A DNA stretch of 64,000 bases from Hyparrhenia diplandra (GCA_015847255.1 JADLZK010010457.1:186001-250000); one strand, 5' to 3'. Shown: positions 1 through 10,952, counted from the first letter of the stretch. A program made the numbers and translations. The notes: generated by a model not told the origin, from the letters alone.

Positions 1-113
1 CCAAACCATATCACTAATGTTCACTATCATGTGAACCTGAAGGACATGACATGGTTGGTTTTCTATAGGTCCGCACGCAGTTAGCGACACATACGCACAT
101 GCATATGTATGTG

Positions 114-152
114 CCTAGGGTTAGTAGGGTTAGGGTCCTAATCTAGGGTTAG
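114..152 (+). repeat. Degenerate telomere-like repeat patch
   Basis: Three to four imperfect copies of the plant telomere motif TTTAGGG/TTAGGG occur with spacers (CTAGGGTTAGTAGGGTTAGG and a further CTAGGGTTAG). It lies inside the putative LTR. It is short and degenerate, so it does not indicate a chromosome end. Confidence 0.5.
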
Positions 153-1721
153 CCACACATACGCCGTATACCCGCATGTCGGGCGTACTTTTATGTGTAG
201 AGGACACGTGTACTAGAGTATGCGTCATGGAATGCACATACACGAGTATACGTTTTAGGTAAGCGGGGTTAGCCATGCGTAGCTATATTCGATAGGCATA
301 TATGTATATTTATTTATAATTCGAAGTACCACTCTTATACATTTATATACATACATAACCTACCGCGTATATCTAGCATGTGGACAACTACGTGTAGGTA
401 TATTCGAAAGTATTCATGTATGTGAGAGTGTGCACGCATACGAGAATATATAGTGCGGGGTGTGGTTAAAAAGGCTTAAACTAGGGTTTACTTGAAATCT
501 ACTTAGCGATTAAATAAATTAAAAGCATACATAAACTAGAATTTAAATGGGCATCAAATATTGGAACAAGGGCATGAATAAATAGAGAATGATTTTTAGA
601 AGAATTATGGAACTGGAATGGAGTGATTTGGAATTGGAACGGAAAAGATATGAATTTGCAAAGTTTTATTAAAGGATTTATAAATAGATTATACTTTGGA
701 AATTAATCTGGAATTTTGGGAGTATGGAAACTGGGATGTAAAAGCTTGGGTAGGATTTAGAGTGTACCTAGTTTATTTAGAAATATTCCGGGAATTTTCT
801 GAAAGCTGGAAAATGTACTATTACTTCCCCGTGTACGTTAACCGGGTGGCCGTAGCAGTTCTCTGGTGGCTGACGCGCGGGGTCCAGAGTGCAGGTGGGC
901 CGGTCGGTTACTGTGCTGTGGACTCAGCTTATGCCCCTGTGAACCGATCTGAGCTGTGCACCTATTCTCTCTTTATTTCTCATGGACCGAGTCCTTTTTA
1001 AATGAAGAGGGATGTGTGCTTCCTTTGACAAGTGGGGCCCATGTTGGGGATAAGATTGACCCATCGTCACGGGGTGCTAATCTCCCGAGCGGACTCGCTC
1101 GTCGTCCTCGTTCACCCGTTCATCCTTCCCTTGCCGCACGAGAGTAGCAAAACAGAGGGAGGGGGAGAGATGGCCGGCGGCTGTGGTCTTGTTCGGCGGT
1201 GGCGATTGGCGGATTGGAGGTGGGCGACGCGAGCGTGGCATGGCGAGGGCGCGTGGAGCGGGGCGGAGCGCGTCGTGCGCGGGCTGCGAGCGCTGTGTCC
1301 TGGTGGCGCTCGGCCTGGGCGGTGCGGCGCGCTCCGGCGATGAGGGGCGAGCGGCGCTGATGCGGCGAGCTTGGTGGCACGCGTTCCCGGTGGCGACTAG
1401 GTGGGCGGTGGATGCGGCTCGGCGGACGCGGTGGCATGGTGGACGCGGCCACGGCGAGCGCGTGGGCACGCTCGGCCACGGTTGAAGGCAGGGCGCGGGT
1501 TGTGGTGGTGGAGCTCCAGCGGCATCCGAGCGCGGTGGCGGGCGATGGGAGCGCGGCGGCTTCGACGTCCTCGGCACAGCGCCCAGCGAGCTGGGTGACG
1601 GCGGGCTTCAGTTGGCCGACGGCGGTGCGACGGAGGCAGGGCGCAGTGCGCCCATGCAGGCCTCGGCGTCGGCCGTCCCGGCGCTGAGCTCGGTGTGGCC
1701 GGCTTCGTGGTCTGGGACGGG

Positions 1722-1731
1722 CTATTTATAG
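1722..1731 (-). promoter_or_regulatory. Candidate LTR TATA box
   Basis: The minus strand reads CTATAAATAG in a GC-rich context, a strong plant TATA box. It agrees with a minus-oriented LTR ending at 3231. Transcription would start roughly 30 bases further left. No experimental support. Confidence 0.45.
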
Positions 1732-2141
1732 GCGGGGCGGAGGAGGGCTCGCCGGAGATATTTTCCGGCAGCCATGGGTGAGCTGTCCGCGGTGTTCCGA
1801 TGGGGAGGTCGACGGGAACAGGGGGCGGTGGTGTCCGGTCTCGTTGCTCCCGAGTTGGCACCAGGCGAGCGTGATGGAACATGGCGACGACAGCTGTGGC
1901 GAGGTCGCCGGCACAGCGGCCGTGCTGACGCTGTCGGAGGTGACGTACAGCGGTTGCCTGCGGGTGACGACGAGCGACTAAGGCGGCTCGCCGGAAATAT
2001 CTCCCGACAAGGTCGACACCTCTCCTGTGCTGAGGTCGTCGATGCTGTTTGTGCCCGTACGCAAGGAAACAGGGAGGAGGAGGGAGATAGATATGACGTG
2101 TGGGTCCTACTTGTCGGTGGGGAAAAGGAGGAGTGAGTGCT

Positions 2142-2454
2142 TTTTTTTTTTTGAGAATGACACAGCATACAACGCAGACGCTCACAACACGCACGCACAC
2201 CTCACCCCTATGAACACACGCACGCAAACCCTACCCTATGAGCACCTCCGGCGACCGGAAGCCGGCAGATCGGAGATTCTCGGTCACCACAGGCGCCTCG
2301 TCGTCGGCCGACGGGAACGCCGCTACCACTTAATGCACAACGCCGGTAAATCCAGGGAAAATCCCAAGAAAAGGTGCGAAAGACTGGGATTTGAACCCCT
2401 GGTGGAGTAGGCCCCACCTGGACCGCCCTACCATTGGACTACAAGCCAATTCAC
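2142..2454 (-). mobile_element. Full-length tRNA-derived SINE
   Basis: About 313 bp flanked by a perfect 16-bp direct repeat, AGGAGGAGTGAGTGCT, at 2126-2141 and 2455-2470. The minus-strand 5' end is tRNA-related: an A-box-like segment (TAGTCCAATGG) and a B box GGTTCAAATCC at 2387-2397. The 3' end is an A-tract (poly-T on the plus strand at 2142-2152). These are the hallmarks of a Pol III-derived SINE copied by LINE machinery. Body length and the A tail differ from the short T-tailed Au SINE. A 5'-truncated relative lies at 54956-55089. Confidence 0.9.
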
Positions 2455-3656
2455 AGGAGGAGTGAGTGCTGCTGCTGCCTGATCTCGTATTGGGCCGAGA
2501 TGGCCTTTTGGGCCGGCTGCTGGTGCTGTGCTGCTCGGCTATGAATGCCGAGCTGGGGATGGAAATGAGCCCGTGTGGCCTTTCCCATTTATAAATCCTT
2601 TTTCCATTTTCCATTTTGTAATATATATATGCACACATATGTTTGTATATATATTTATTTATGCGTGTGTGCATTTATACATGGCCTTGCTCTTGTATAT
2701 CCATATATTGGAATACACACACATATACATGTTATATATATTGTATGTATCCATTTATAATTCATATATAGATATACGAGATGGCTCCTTTATATTCCCA
2801 GAAAATTAACTAAGCACTTTCTTGAGATTGGAATTTGATATTTAGGATGGTTCGGTAGATCAAGGGGGAAAGGTCGAGGGGAGGTATTTGGTGGAGGTCA
2901 TGGGATAGATGGTTTGGTATTCGAGGAAAATGGTCGGGGAGTATTTGGCGGAGATGGTCAAGGAGGTGATGGCAAGGAAAAGTCAAGAGGGAATATTTGG
3001 GTAAAAGGTTGATCAAGGGACATATTATTTGATGCCACATAAATTCTAGAGAACCAACAAGCAAGCATACATTCAACCATTCATCCTAAATAATTCTATA
3101 TGGTGAGTTTGATGCAAGGTTTTCAAAACGGATTTTGGGTTGTGCGGTAATTAAATCAAGTTTTAGTTGTAATTATAAAAAGTTCAAATTTTTGTGAATT
3201 TTAAAATGATGCAAAAAATACGGGTGTTACATCCTTGCCCGCCCGGAGGGTTCCCATGGGTCTCCCCGGGCGTGAGGACTCCGTCGTGCCATGGCGCGAC
3301 GGAGGGAGACGCAGGGCCACGGGGGAGTGGCGGCGAGGAGTTACGCTTCGGTGCCCCCGACGGCTCTTTGCTCTGGAGGCGGGGTCGGCGCTCCAAGCCC
3401 CTATCGGGGATTTTCATTCGTCTGGGCGGCGGCTCGGCCGGTAACGCCCGTTCCCCTACGCCCCTCCGAGGTACAAGATGCATATATCCATGTTTTAGGT
3501 GGCTTACCTCGCGAGGGCTTACCTAGGAGCTAGAGGTGAAGACGCGCGTGAGGCGGCGCCACCGAAGCGTCTCCGGCCGCGGCCGAGACCACCGCGGGTC
3601 ACACAGACGATCGTGTTACCCGGGCTAAGGAAGATGCGCCCCGGCACCGCAGGCTC

Positions 3657-4658
3657 GTGGTCGAGGTGTCCGGCCGACGGACGCCCTCCGCATCAGCCGG
3701 GCGGCGGAGCAGGAGCGTGCGGCCTCCCTTCCCGCCGCCGGGCGGCCGAGCTGGAGCGATCTGGCGGCACAGCGGGCCTGGACAGGACGCGGCGGTAGCG
3801 GAGGTGACCCGCATGTGGGCGGGCCTCACGCGGTCCTTGCCACCATCGAGGCGTCGCGGGAGGGATGCGGCGTTGAGGAGGCCGCCATCAAAACCGCCGA
3901 GGCCACCGTCGGGGCGGCGAGAAGTGGGCGAGCACGACGCGGAGAGGGTCGCCCACTTCCTATCGGAGAAGAACACCGGTACGGAGTCTCCCTTTGCCTC
4001 CTCCTCCCCTGGACCGATGTCTCTTCTTACTCTTTCCGTGGTAGACCTGCAGAAGAAGTTGGACGCCTCGAACACCGAGGCCAACGACTACGAGGCTCTC
4101 CTCAATGAGGAGATAAGGGAACAAGGGGCCCCCGCAGACGTCGTGGCGGCGGTGTGCGAGGCCTTCTTCGGTGGCCGAGAACGAGGCGGGGACCTCGATG
4201 CGGCAACGTCTTCGGGGCCTCGTCGGCCAAGTACAAGGGCGCATCCAGGGTCGCGCTCTATGAAGGGTGCGTCTGCGCTGGGGGTCGTTCGGTCGCACTG
4301 CATCGACTCTGGACTTCCAAAGACATCGGGCGAAGGCTGGGTCCTTGACGAGGATCCGGGGACCGCGAGAACGCAGCGCTCGGTACCGGCCGGGCGGAGG
4401 GGCGGGACCACCCCGCGGCGAGGTTCGAGGAGGACCCGATTCCTCCTCGGCCCGGCCGCCCGGCACGCTGGCACCGACTCCCCGCCAACCAGGGACTCCG
4501 ACGCCGACGAGCTTGCCGCCGCCGCACCTTCTTCCAGCACCACGCCCGCCGTCCGAGCCCCGCCTTGCCGATCGACGCCCCCCAAAGCCGAGAGAGAGAT
4601 ACGTGGTTCCCCTTTGTGCGCGGGTTTGAAACATTTGGTGTGTACTCAGGGGCCCTAA
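3657..4658 (+). pseudogene. Antisense ORF of Tat-like element, unrecognised product
   Basis: An open frame of about 333 codons opposite in direction to the surrounding retroelement. The N-terminal half is Arg/Pro/Gly-rich low-complexity sequence. Residues about 115-175 are more protein-like, with a helical, Leu/Glu-rich stretch around LQKKLDASNTEANDYEALLN followed by EEIREQGAPADVV, resembling the coiled coils of retrotransposon-linked plant ORFs. The tail is again low-complexity. The extreme GC content makes long chance frames likely, so only the coiled-coil segment deserves weight. No catalytic motif is visible and the start codon is arbitrary. Confidence 0.3.
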
Positions 4659-5213
4659 GGCCCGTAAAATTTTGAGGCCTCGGCCTCCATATTTGGCTTG
4701 CTTGGTTTTCCTCCTTTGGTTTTCGTTGGTTTCCCTCGTATGGCGCGTTTTTGTCGGTAGACAAGTTAGTCTGAGGGTTTCAAAGGAAGATAAACGTTGC
4801 GGCATATTTTTAGGAAAGTAACCTTTAGTTGACTCTCGAGCTATAAGCAAGGCGCCTAGTTAGGACCAACTGCGACTCTCCGAGGGAGCCTGAGTGTGCC
4901 CTTAGTCGAAGTGCGAGTACGGGTGTCACTAGTGGACGGCCCGAGGCTCGACGGACCTCTCCTAAGGTTCCTCCGGGTTCCCCGGGCGCCACGGGTTGGC
5001 CCCTTCTTGGTGTTCTTTGCTTATGGCGGAGAGTGGTCCCTACCCGATTTTGTTTTTAGGTGATCCTCCTCACATGAGGAGCGGAGCTTTTAGGCGATGG
5101 ACGGGTGGTGAGCTTTGGGTGTCCTAGCCTCGGTGGCGTCGAGCACCCGGCGCTCGGCCACGCGTCGATCATTTCAAGACCCTTCTCATTCATGCTTAGG
5201 TCACCCATTTTAT

Positions 5214-6146
5214 TCAAACTTGACAGGGGCTCGAAAGAGAGCCATTTTTCACAAACATAACGAGCGGTACAAATGGACGTGCCGGCGTTATTTGGCGGAC
5301 GATCCCTACGGGGGAAACAACATAACTTGTTCGTGGCGAGGTGATCGAAGTCCTTGCGCCGTCGTTCCCACCGGGGCCTTCGGGTCCGTGCTTCATGCCT
5401 CTGTCCGGCCGGGATCGGTGTCGAGTCGTCGAGGCAAAGATGGTTCCACGAAAGCGGCGAGTGCGGCATGGGGTCGTCTGCCCGATCTCGGGGGAGCGGC
5501 TCGAGTCCTCGGCGCTCCGAGCCCACGGGGCCTCGAGGCCATGGCGGATCATAGGCGGTCCAAACGTGGCGCTCGGGCGTCCCAGTCTGGCCGTGGCGTG
5601 GGGGCGAAGGCGGGGCTCGTCGCCGCCCCCTCCGAGCCGCTTCGATCAAGGTGAGCGGCCTCCCACGGCTGGATGGGGAGGGTGTTCTCCCGTGAGGGGC
5701 GGTCCTCCCGAGGGTGAGCCGCATTTCCGTATCTCCATCTGCGTGGGGGGAGGGAGGAGCCGGGCCCGATCATGCCTCAGCGCGGGGCCATCGTGCGGCC
5801 GGCGGAAGTGGTGCCGGACGGGGGTCCCTATCCGCCGCGGAGCCCGTCTGGGGCCACGGGCGGGCGTCGGCGTAGTTGGTGACGGCGGTGTCGAGGTAGG
5901 CGCGCCTCTGCGACTTCGGCGAGCATAGGTGCCGCCGGTTTGGCGATACCCGTTCCTCCCATTGCCCGAGGCTATCAGCGACCGGAGCCCTTTTCCATAG
6001 GGATGGATCTCGCAGTCGTTCAGCCGAGGAGTCGGAGGGGCGACGAGGTGGCCGTAGTCACAGTAGAGGCACCAGAGGTTCCCATCCTGAGTGATGGTGA
6101 GGAACGTGGCGGGCACGCGTGGAAATCCGATGCGGTGATCAGCCAT
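5214..6146 (-). pseudogene. Gag-leader reading frame of Tat-like element, broken
   Basis: The first ATG after the minus-strand primer-binding site starts a protein beginning MADHRIGFPRVPATF, with a Cys pair in LWCLYCDYGHL near residue 27, then Pro/Arg-rich sequence. Frames shift at about 5650 and 5550, and a stop occurs near 5214. Position (about 40 bases past the PBS) indicates the start of gag. I cannot identify the capsid or a zinc knuckle, so most of gag is missing or too diverged to see. Confidence 0.35.
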
Positions 6147-6182
6147 CCGGAACCAAGCGGGAGAAGTGCTTGACGTGCAGCT

Positions 6183-6202
6183 CCCCTACCTGGCGCGCCA
6201 AC
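6183..6202 (-). other. Primer-binding site of Tat-like element
   Basis: Directly inside the LTR, the minus strand reads TTGGCGCGCCAGGTAGGGG, one of the recurrent primer-binding-site sequences of grass Ty3 elements. It fixes the orientation as minus and marks 6203 as the LTR boundary. I have not assigned the priming tRNA. Confidence 0.7.
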
Positions 6203-7285
6203 TGTCGGTGTTTTGAACTAGGGGTACGGCTACCGACTAGTAAATTGTGCTGCGCGTCCTAGGAACCGGATGGTTGGTGCGAGATGACACAAGGTTTATA
6301 CTGGTTCAGGCCAGCGCCAGCCCTACGTCTAGTTGAATGAGCAGCTGTGTATCTGCACCGAGGTGCTCGTAGTAGGGGAATACAAGCGGGTGAGAGAGAG
6401 AGGCCGGAACCTCAAGTCTCCGTGCGTGGTGATTGAGCTAGGTTGCCAATGGTGTGAAGTCAAGGCGTGGGTGCTTTGACTTGCCCTAATCTATGCTCGG
6501 GCACCCCCTTTTATAGTCTCAAGGAGGGCCGGCGAGTACACGGTCTCCAAGTGTAGAAAATTGCTTGGCCGGTGCCTTGTACCCGTCTTTGCGAGAGAGG
6601 GCGTCCTTGGTCGTCGTCGTGGAAAGGAGGATGTCCTTCCCCGATCTTCCGGTGTACTCCGGGTTACGTGGATGCGTAATGATTCATGCCAAGGGGACAT
6701 TGACTTAGGGACCCCGCTTTCCTAGGGGGAAGATGCTCTCAGGGAGGTGGTGATAGTGCCCGAGGGATACGCTGATGGTGACCGGGAACTATTCTTTGTA
6801 CCCGGCCCAAGAGGTTAGCATCGTGGCTCTGTGTCATCCGAGGCCTCCAGGGATGGGCACGTGAGATGACATTGCGGCGGGGGTGGTTTTCCGCGGACAC
6901 CGGTGAGGTGCGAGCAAGCGCCTCCGCAGTGCGTTCAGAGACGAGTGACGATGTCACGGAAGGATTTAACCACCGCGGGGCCCCGGCGAGGGAATCCGGG
7001 GTGTCGGGCGCCTAGCTTTGCCCGCAGCGGTTAGCCCGCCTGTCCTTGTTGTCGCAGCATCCGTCGCCGATTGGCGAGACCCAAAAGGGGCGTTCTGGCG
7101 GGAGGTCTCGGGCGAAGTCGCCCGATCCGTCCTCCGAGAGGGGGTCGGGCGAGTCGCGATTCCCGCCCCGTCTAGACCCTCGGCTGGAGGTTCCCTTGGG
7201 CCGTCTGGCCGGACGATGGTGGTGTCGAGGCTGGCTGCTCCTTTGGTTGATTGCGTCGAGGGTACCCCTTATTTTGGTACCCGAT
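6203..7285 (-). mobile_element. 5' LTR of Tat-like Ty3 element
   Basis: The left edge is TGTCGGTG at 6203 (minus-strand end CACCGACA). A TATA box, TATAAAAG on the minus strand, lies at 6508-6515, followed downstream by a typical CT-rich R/U5 region. The far edge is less certain: a paired motif around GGTACC near 7262-7285 ends in CCGA followed by TG instead of CA, consistent with a damaged terminus or a junction with the next LTR. Length is about 1.08 kb. Small ORFs inside are not genes. Confidence 0.65.
6508..6515 (-). promoter_or_regulatory. LTR TATA box
   Basis: TATAAAAG on the minus strand, preceded by GAGAC and followed by GGGGGTGCCC. It lies about 300 bases before the LTR end at 6203, the expected place for a U3/R junction. 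Confidence 0.6.
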
Positions 7286-8731
7286 GGGCGCCTTTTGGAA
7301 AGCGTACTTCAGAACATCCTTCACCCCAATGGAAATGAGCCCAACACGACATAAACCGGACTGAGCACACGGCGTGGGACAACTTTTTTCAGACCCAACA
7401 CAGCCCCACTGCTAAAGCCCGGCCCGAGCAGGCCCGCGAGGGGTAGCGCGCACCCCAAGGTGCGCCCGCACCTCTCCCGAGGCGTTTCGGGCCCATCTTT
7501 TGTGAGGCGGTTCATTAAATGACCAGGAGGGCGGTGCGGTGGTGTATGGTCCGGTTCGAAGTGAACGCGGGCGCCGAGAGGATGGTCGGTTTGGGGAATT
7601 TAGCACTTAGGCCCCTCTCCCACTAGTATAAATAGACCCCCTCACCTCTCCTCTCAACACACACCATTTGGAGCCTCCTCACTCTTCACTCCTCCTCTCT
7701 ACTCCACCTCTCTCTAGTTCTTTTAGCTTTAGTAGTATTTGGAGCAAGGCTAAGCTTCATTGGAGAGCTTATACTTGGGAGAAAGGAATATTTGGTATGA
7801 ATACATTTATCGTTTCTTCTCAAGTCTTGTTCTTATATAGTTGTGCAATAGAGCTAGAGTATTTACATGTTATAGTCTTGACATATGAACTAGCATATAG
7901 TTTCTATGTTATATTCTTGACATGTTGTTCTCGACACGATCATGACAGAAGAACTAGACTATAGTTCCTATGTCGTGGTTAGTCGTATAGAACTTTAGGC
8001 TTAACCATTCATGCCATGTATTTGAGTAGAGTAAGAGTTGTCTTTGAGATGGCGGTTCGTTGTGGCTTTCGAGCCTGTCCATGTTCTAGCTCATTCATCC
8101 AGTAGGGTGAGAGTCCATGGGGACATGGGATGTACCTTAACATGCGGGCATGGTGCCGGGTGGTGAGGTACCTTCGGATATGATAGCATGCCCCGGTCGG
8201 GGGTAGGTATTGTGGTCGTGGCAGCCTTGTCCGTCCTTTGTAATCCCCCACGTTCGCATGTCGTGTAGGAGTTCGTAAATGCCCTGGTGGGGGTAGCGGC
8301 ATCGCCTGGTGGGGTCTCCCCGTCCATCTCACTCTCAACCTAAAACTCTAGTCATTTATGTTTTGCGGGATTATTAACTTGTTCTTTGCACTACTATACA
8401 TTAGGAATGCCTGCTCCCACTTAGGAATATTCTTTATTCTTTATTTTCCTTTTATCCTTGAGGTTGGCCCAAGTGTGTGTCACACTATCTTATAAACTAT
8501 CATGACTTACCCCTGTATTGAGTATTGGTCAACCGCACGCACAGACATGTCGTCTTGTTCATGCCCCTACTAGAATCCTACACCATGCCTTCCTTTGGGA
8601 AAATATAAATACGATACCCCTGAATATCTCCGGGTGAAATGCTACAACTTCCGCGGCGCTTTGCGGACTCGTTCAGAAGCGTTATAGAATGCCACCCGAC
8701 ATCCCGTGGCGACGTTCTTTGGAATGTAACA
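7286..8731 (+). mobile_element. 5' LTR of Athila-like element, 5' truncated
   Basis: A plus-strand TATA box (TATAAATAG, 7627-7635) is followed by a CT-rich leader. The LTR ends ...GGAATGTAACA at 8731, right before a tRNA-Asp-type primer-binding site. Several stretches (the GGTGCGCGC/GGTGCGCCCGCACC motif near 7440-7475, the segment near 8600-8650 before the LTR end) match, on the opposite strand, the LTRs of the complete element at 32591-39786, so both belong to related families. The expected TGTTGACG start is absent, so the left end is cut at the junction with the preceding LTR. Confidence 0.65.
7627..7635 (+). promoter_or_regulatory. LTR TATA box
   Basis: TATAAATAG followed about 20 bases later by CTCACCTCTCCTCTC, the usual layout of a grass Ty3 LTR promoter. 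Confidence 0.6.
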
Positions 8732-8872
8732 ATTCGGTGAAGTTGTTGTGGGAAGTCAACCTTTAGTTTTTCAAGCGCTCTTGCCTTTTTTGGTAGTTGT
8801 GCTCAGATTACCAACGAGGCATTTCTAAAGCGTGATTGCCTTTTTGGTGATTGCGCTAAAGAAATGTCAACA
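8729..8872 (+). repeat. Leader direct repeat, copy 1
   Basis: This 144-bp segment, running from the LTR/PBS junction to AAATGTCAACA, recurs at 10190-10330 in the same orientation with scattered differences. It is the 5' leader of the Athila-like element. Confidence 0.85.
8732..8755 (+). other. Degenerate tRNA-Asp-type primer-binding site
   Basis: ATTCGGTGAAGTTGTTG followed by TGGGAAG aligns loosely with the Athila primer-binding consensus TGGCGCCGTTGCCGGGGA. It abuts the LTR end. A second copy of this stretch occurs at 10192, after gag. Confidence 0.5.
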
Positions 8873-8984
8873 AGCATTTCTAAGCGCCGTTTCTTGCGGG
8901 AAGGCATTGGTTAAAAAGATTCTAGAAAGACATGTTCATGATATGCATGTGTAAGTAGCCATTACTCATGCAGGCTAATCTTTC

Positions 8985-10201
8985 ATGTTTTCTCCTATTG
9001 TGGATGAAGACAGGATAGTGTTCGATTGGTTTGTCCCTGTTGAACAACTACATCACAGATCCGGAGGCACTCCTAAGGAAGAACCCAACTCATATCACAT
9101 CTTCTCCCGCTACTCCGCCAACAAACAACCCAATCACCCCCGCATCATCCGCTACTTCACTCATTGCCAAATCGATCCGTGAACAGTCCATCCCTGTGTT
9201 GCCAACGTGCCCATTGGGCCCGCTGTCAACACGGGGCTGAAACTTTGAGCTCGACCTGGCCTAATCAAGATGGTGCAGGCAAACCAATTTCATGGTTTTG
9301 CCAAGTGAGGATGCAAATGCACATTTGCAACACTTTCGAGCTCGATGACACCTTTGTCATCAAAGATGTCACACCGGATGCCATTAGACTCCGTCTGTTT
9401 CCCTTCTCCATCTCGGGGAGGGGCGAAACAATGGTTCTACAAAGAGAAGGAATTTGTCAACACGTGGGACAAATGTTCCACGGCGTTCCTCACTAAATTC
9501 TTCCCAATGGATAAAACTCACACCCTAAGGGGAAGAATTGTCAACTTCCGGCGAAATTCCATGGAACCCATACCCGGCATGGGAAAGGCTACAAGAGTAC
9601 ATTCAAGCATACCCACACCATGGGATGGAAAAATGGCTCATGATGCAGAACTTCTACAATGGGTTAACACCCATGTCAAAAGAGCACATAGATGCCCTTC
9701 TTTGGAGGAGCCTTCCTCTCCCTCACCATTGATAGAGCTACAACTCTTATGGAGAAAATAGAGTCCAATCAAGCTTGGGGGGAGGAAAGTTTTGGCAAAC
9801 AAGAAGATAGCATGCATACCGTGGAGGAGACGGACATGCCTGCTACAATGGATCTCCCGTTGAAAGAACTTGACAAGTGCGCCTCCGAAGAAGAAGAAAC
9901 ATACGGCACTGTCAAGGCCATAGACTCACATGTAACATGTGAAGTCTGTGGCAATGTTGGCCATTTGAGGGACGACTGCCTCGAAACCCGCGAAGACATC
10001 ACCTACATCAACAACGGGTTCCGCCAACAAGGAGACCATAACGGGCGGAATAAACAGTCGCGCCCACAAAACCAAGGAGGTAATTCAAACCTAAGGTACA
10101 ATTCGAATCCTCTCTCCTTGGAAGACTTGATCTTACATCAAGCAAAAATAATTGAAGATCTTTCAAAGAAGTTGATGCTCAATGACAAAACAATTCGGTG
10201 A
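8985..10201 (+). pseudogene. Athila-like gag, frameshifted and C-terminally truncated
   Basis: Encodes the structural Gag of a Ty3 retrotransposon. Segments in shifting frames match the plant retrotransposon gag domain: EDANAHLQHF near 9310, then DVTPDAIRLRLFPFS (9362-9412), KQWFYKEKEFVNTWDKC (about 9430), AWERLQEYIQAYPHHGMEKW (about 9575), NFYNGLTPMSKEHIDA (about 9650). A CCHC zinc knuckle, CEVCGNVGHLRDDC (9938-9979), follows, then Gln/Asn-rich sequence. At least four frameshifts and internal stops make it non-functional. The frame ends abruptly at 10201, where sequence switches into a second copy of the leader, so the Gag C-terminus and all of pol are missing. Known family role: capsid assembly and RNA packaging. 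Confidence 0.85.
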
Positions 10202-10330
10202 AGTCGATTTGTGGGAAGTCAACCTTTGGTTTTTCGGCGCTCTTGCCTTTTTGGCGGTTGTGCTCGAGATTACCAATAGGCATTTCTAAGCGTGATTGCC
10301 TTTTTGGTGATTGCGCTAGAAATGTCAACA
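10190..10330 (+). repeat. Leader direct repeat, copy 2
   Basis: Second copy of the 8729-8872 leader, beginning ACAATTCGGTGAAGT and ending AAATGTCAACA. It replaces the expected gag continuation. The junctions are at ACA microhomology on the left and the next element on the right. Confidence 0.85.
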
Positions 10331-10367
10331 TTAGCCCGTCCCGGCTGGCCCAAGTCGGTTCATGACA
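10331..10367 (-). repeat. 3' LTR remnant, first 37 bases
   Basis: Aligns with 12985-13023 with a few substitutions and a 2-base gap. Both end TTCATGACA on the plus strand. Adjacent to a polypurine tract on the internal side. Confidence 0.75.
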
Positions 10368-10952
10368 TTTCCCCACCGTTCGACGAGGCGGCGCGTCCAC
10401 GTGCCGCCCAACCACGGTAGGTAGTCGCGAAGGGAATGCCGATCGGTGAAGTGGCGATGGGGGGCGAAGTGGAGGATGAGAGGACCCGACTTGTCGTTGT
10501 CGTCGTTGCAGATGCATGGCGTCGTTGTCGGAGAAGGAGAAGTCGAGGTGCAAAGGCTGTCGAAGTAGATGTTGAACTTATAGCTCAGCGGGGGCTGCAC
10601 GAAGGGGCTCCCCATGCACGCCCATGACGGAGGGGCTGGGTGTGCCGAGCTCGATCATCTGGCGTGTCGTTGGAGGAGTCGTGATGGCGTAAGTCGTTGG
10701 CACGGAAAGCTTCAGCGTGAATATGCCTGCAAAACACATGTCGGCGACGAAGGTGGCGACGAGGCGAAGCAGAGGAGGCGCCGTAGAGGAGGTCGCTGGG
10801 CACCGTGCGGGTGGCCCAACCCGGGGCTCTTGTGCCCATGGTGCTCCGGCGATGGCGTTGTCGATGCGGAGGAAGATGTCGCCGTCGTTGTCGAAGAGGA
10901 GGACTGTGGCGTCCTCCATCCTGGCATCTGGGCGTGCTTGTAGGAGGAGCAC
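10368..10952 (-). pseudogene. Unrecognised ORF region beside the polypurine tract
   Basis: Two overlapping minus-strand frames (10952-10578 and 10615-10368) look protein-like rather than random: one includes FDNDGDIFLRIDNAIAGAPW and FAGIFTLKLSVPTTYAI, the other DYLPWLGGTWTRRLVERWGN. They sit where a non-autonomous element often carries an unrelated or captured reading frame. I do not recognise a family, and no catalytic motif can be named. It may be a captured host exon or an element-specific protein, and a frameshift separates the two parts. Confidence 0.3.

Larger units (their letters stand above)
1..3231 (-). mobile_element. Long LTR, Ty3/chromovirus-like, truncated by window edge
   Basis: The right edge reads ...CGGGTGTTACA at 3221-3231, so on the minus strand an LTR starts TGTAACACCCG, the usual start of Del/Tekay-type Ty3 LTRs in grasses. 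A purine-rich stretch (GGGCGGGCAAGGA, minus) sits directly outside it and could be the polypurine tract, making this a 3' LTR on the minus strand. A minus-strand TATA box at 1722-1731 and GC-rich sequence downstream of it fit U3/R. No opposite end is seen, so the LTR is at least 3.2 kb if continuous. Because TGTAACACC/GGTGTTACA termini are mutually inverted, orientation rests on the purine tract and TATA box only. Short ORFs in 1000-2100 are GC-rich shadows. A SINE is inserted at 2142-2454. Confidence 0.55.
3232..6202 (-). mobile_element. Internal fragment of Tat-like Ty3 retrotransposon
   Basis: GC-rich DNA between the LTR junction at 3231 and the primer-binding site at 6183-6202. Read on the minus strand from 6202 it begins with a leader and a gag-like frame (about 6146 to 5214), then passes into sequence carrying a long plus-strand ORF. 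No reverse transcriptase, RNase H or integrase is recognisable, so pol appears deleted. Extra antisense ORFs are known from Tat-lineage elements, which is why I assign this lineage. The 4660-5200 stretch holds no recognisable gene. Confidence 0.5.

Noticed and set aside
114..152. Possible telomere or subtelomere
   Set aside because: Only a few degenerate motifs, embedded in LTR-like DNA with more transposon sequence on the right; no array.
1077..2227. Several overlapping ORFs of 100-276 codons on both strands
   Set aside because: All lie in very GC-rich LTR sequence, are Arg/Pro/Ala-rich and overlap one another on opposite strands; no motif supports any of them.
2380..2454. tRNA-like sequence on the minus strand with an internal B box
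   Set aside because: It is the head of a SINE: there is no complete cloverleaf, and it is joined to a SINE body, A-tail and target duplication.
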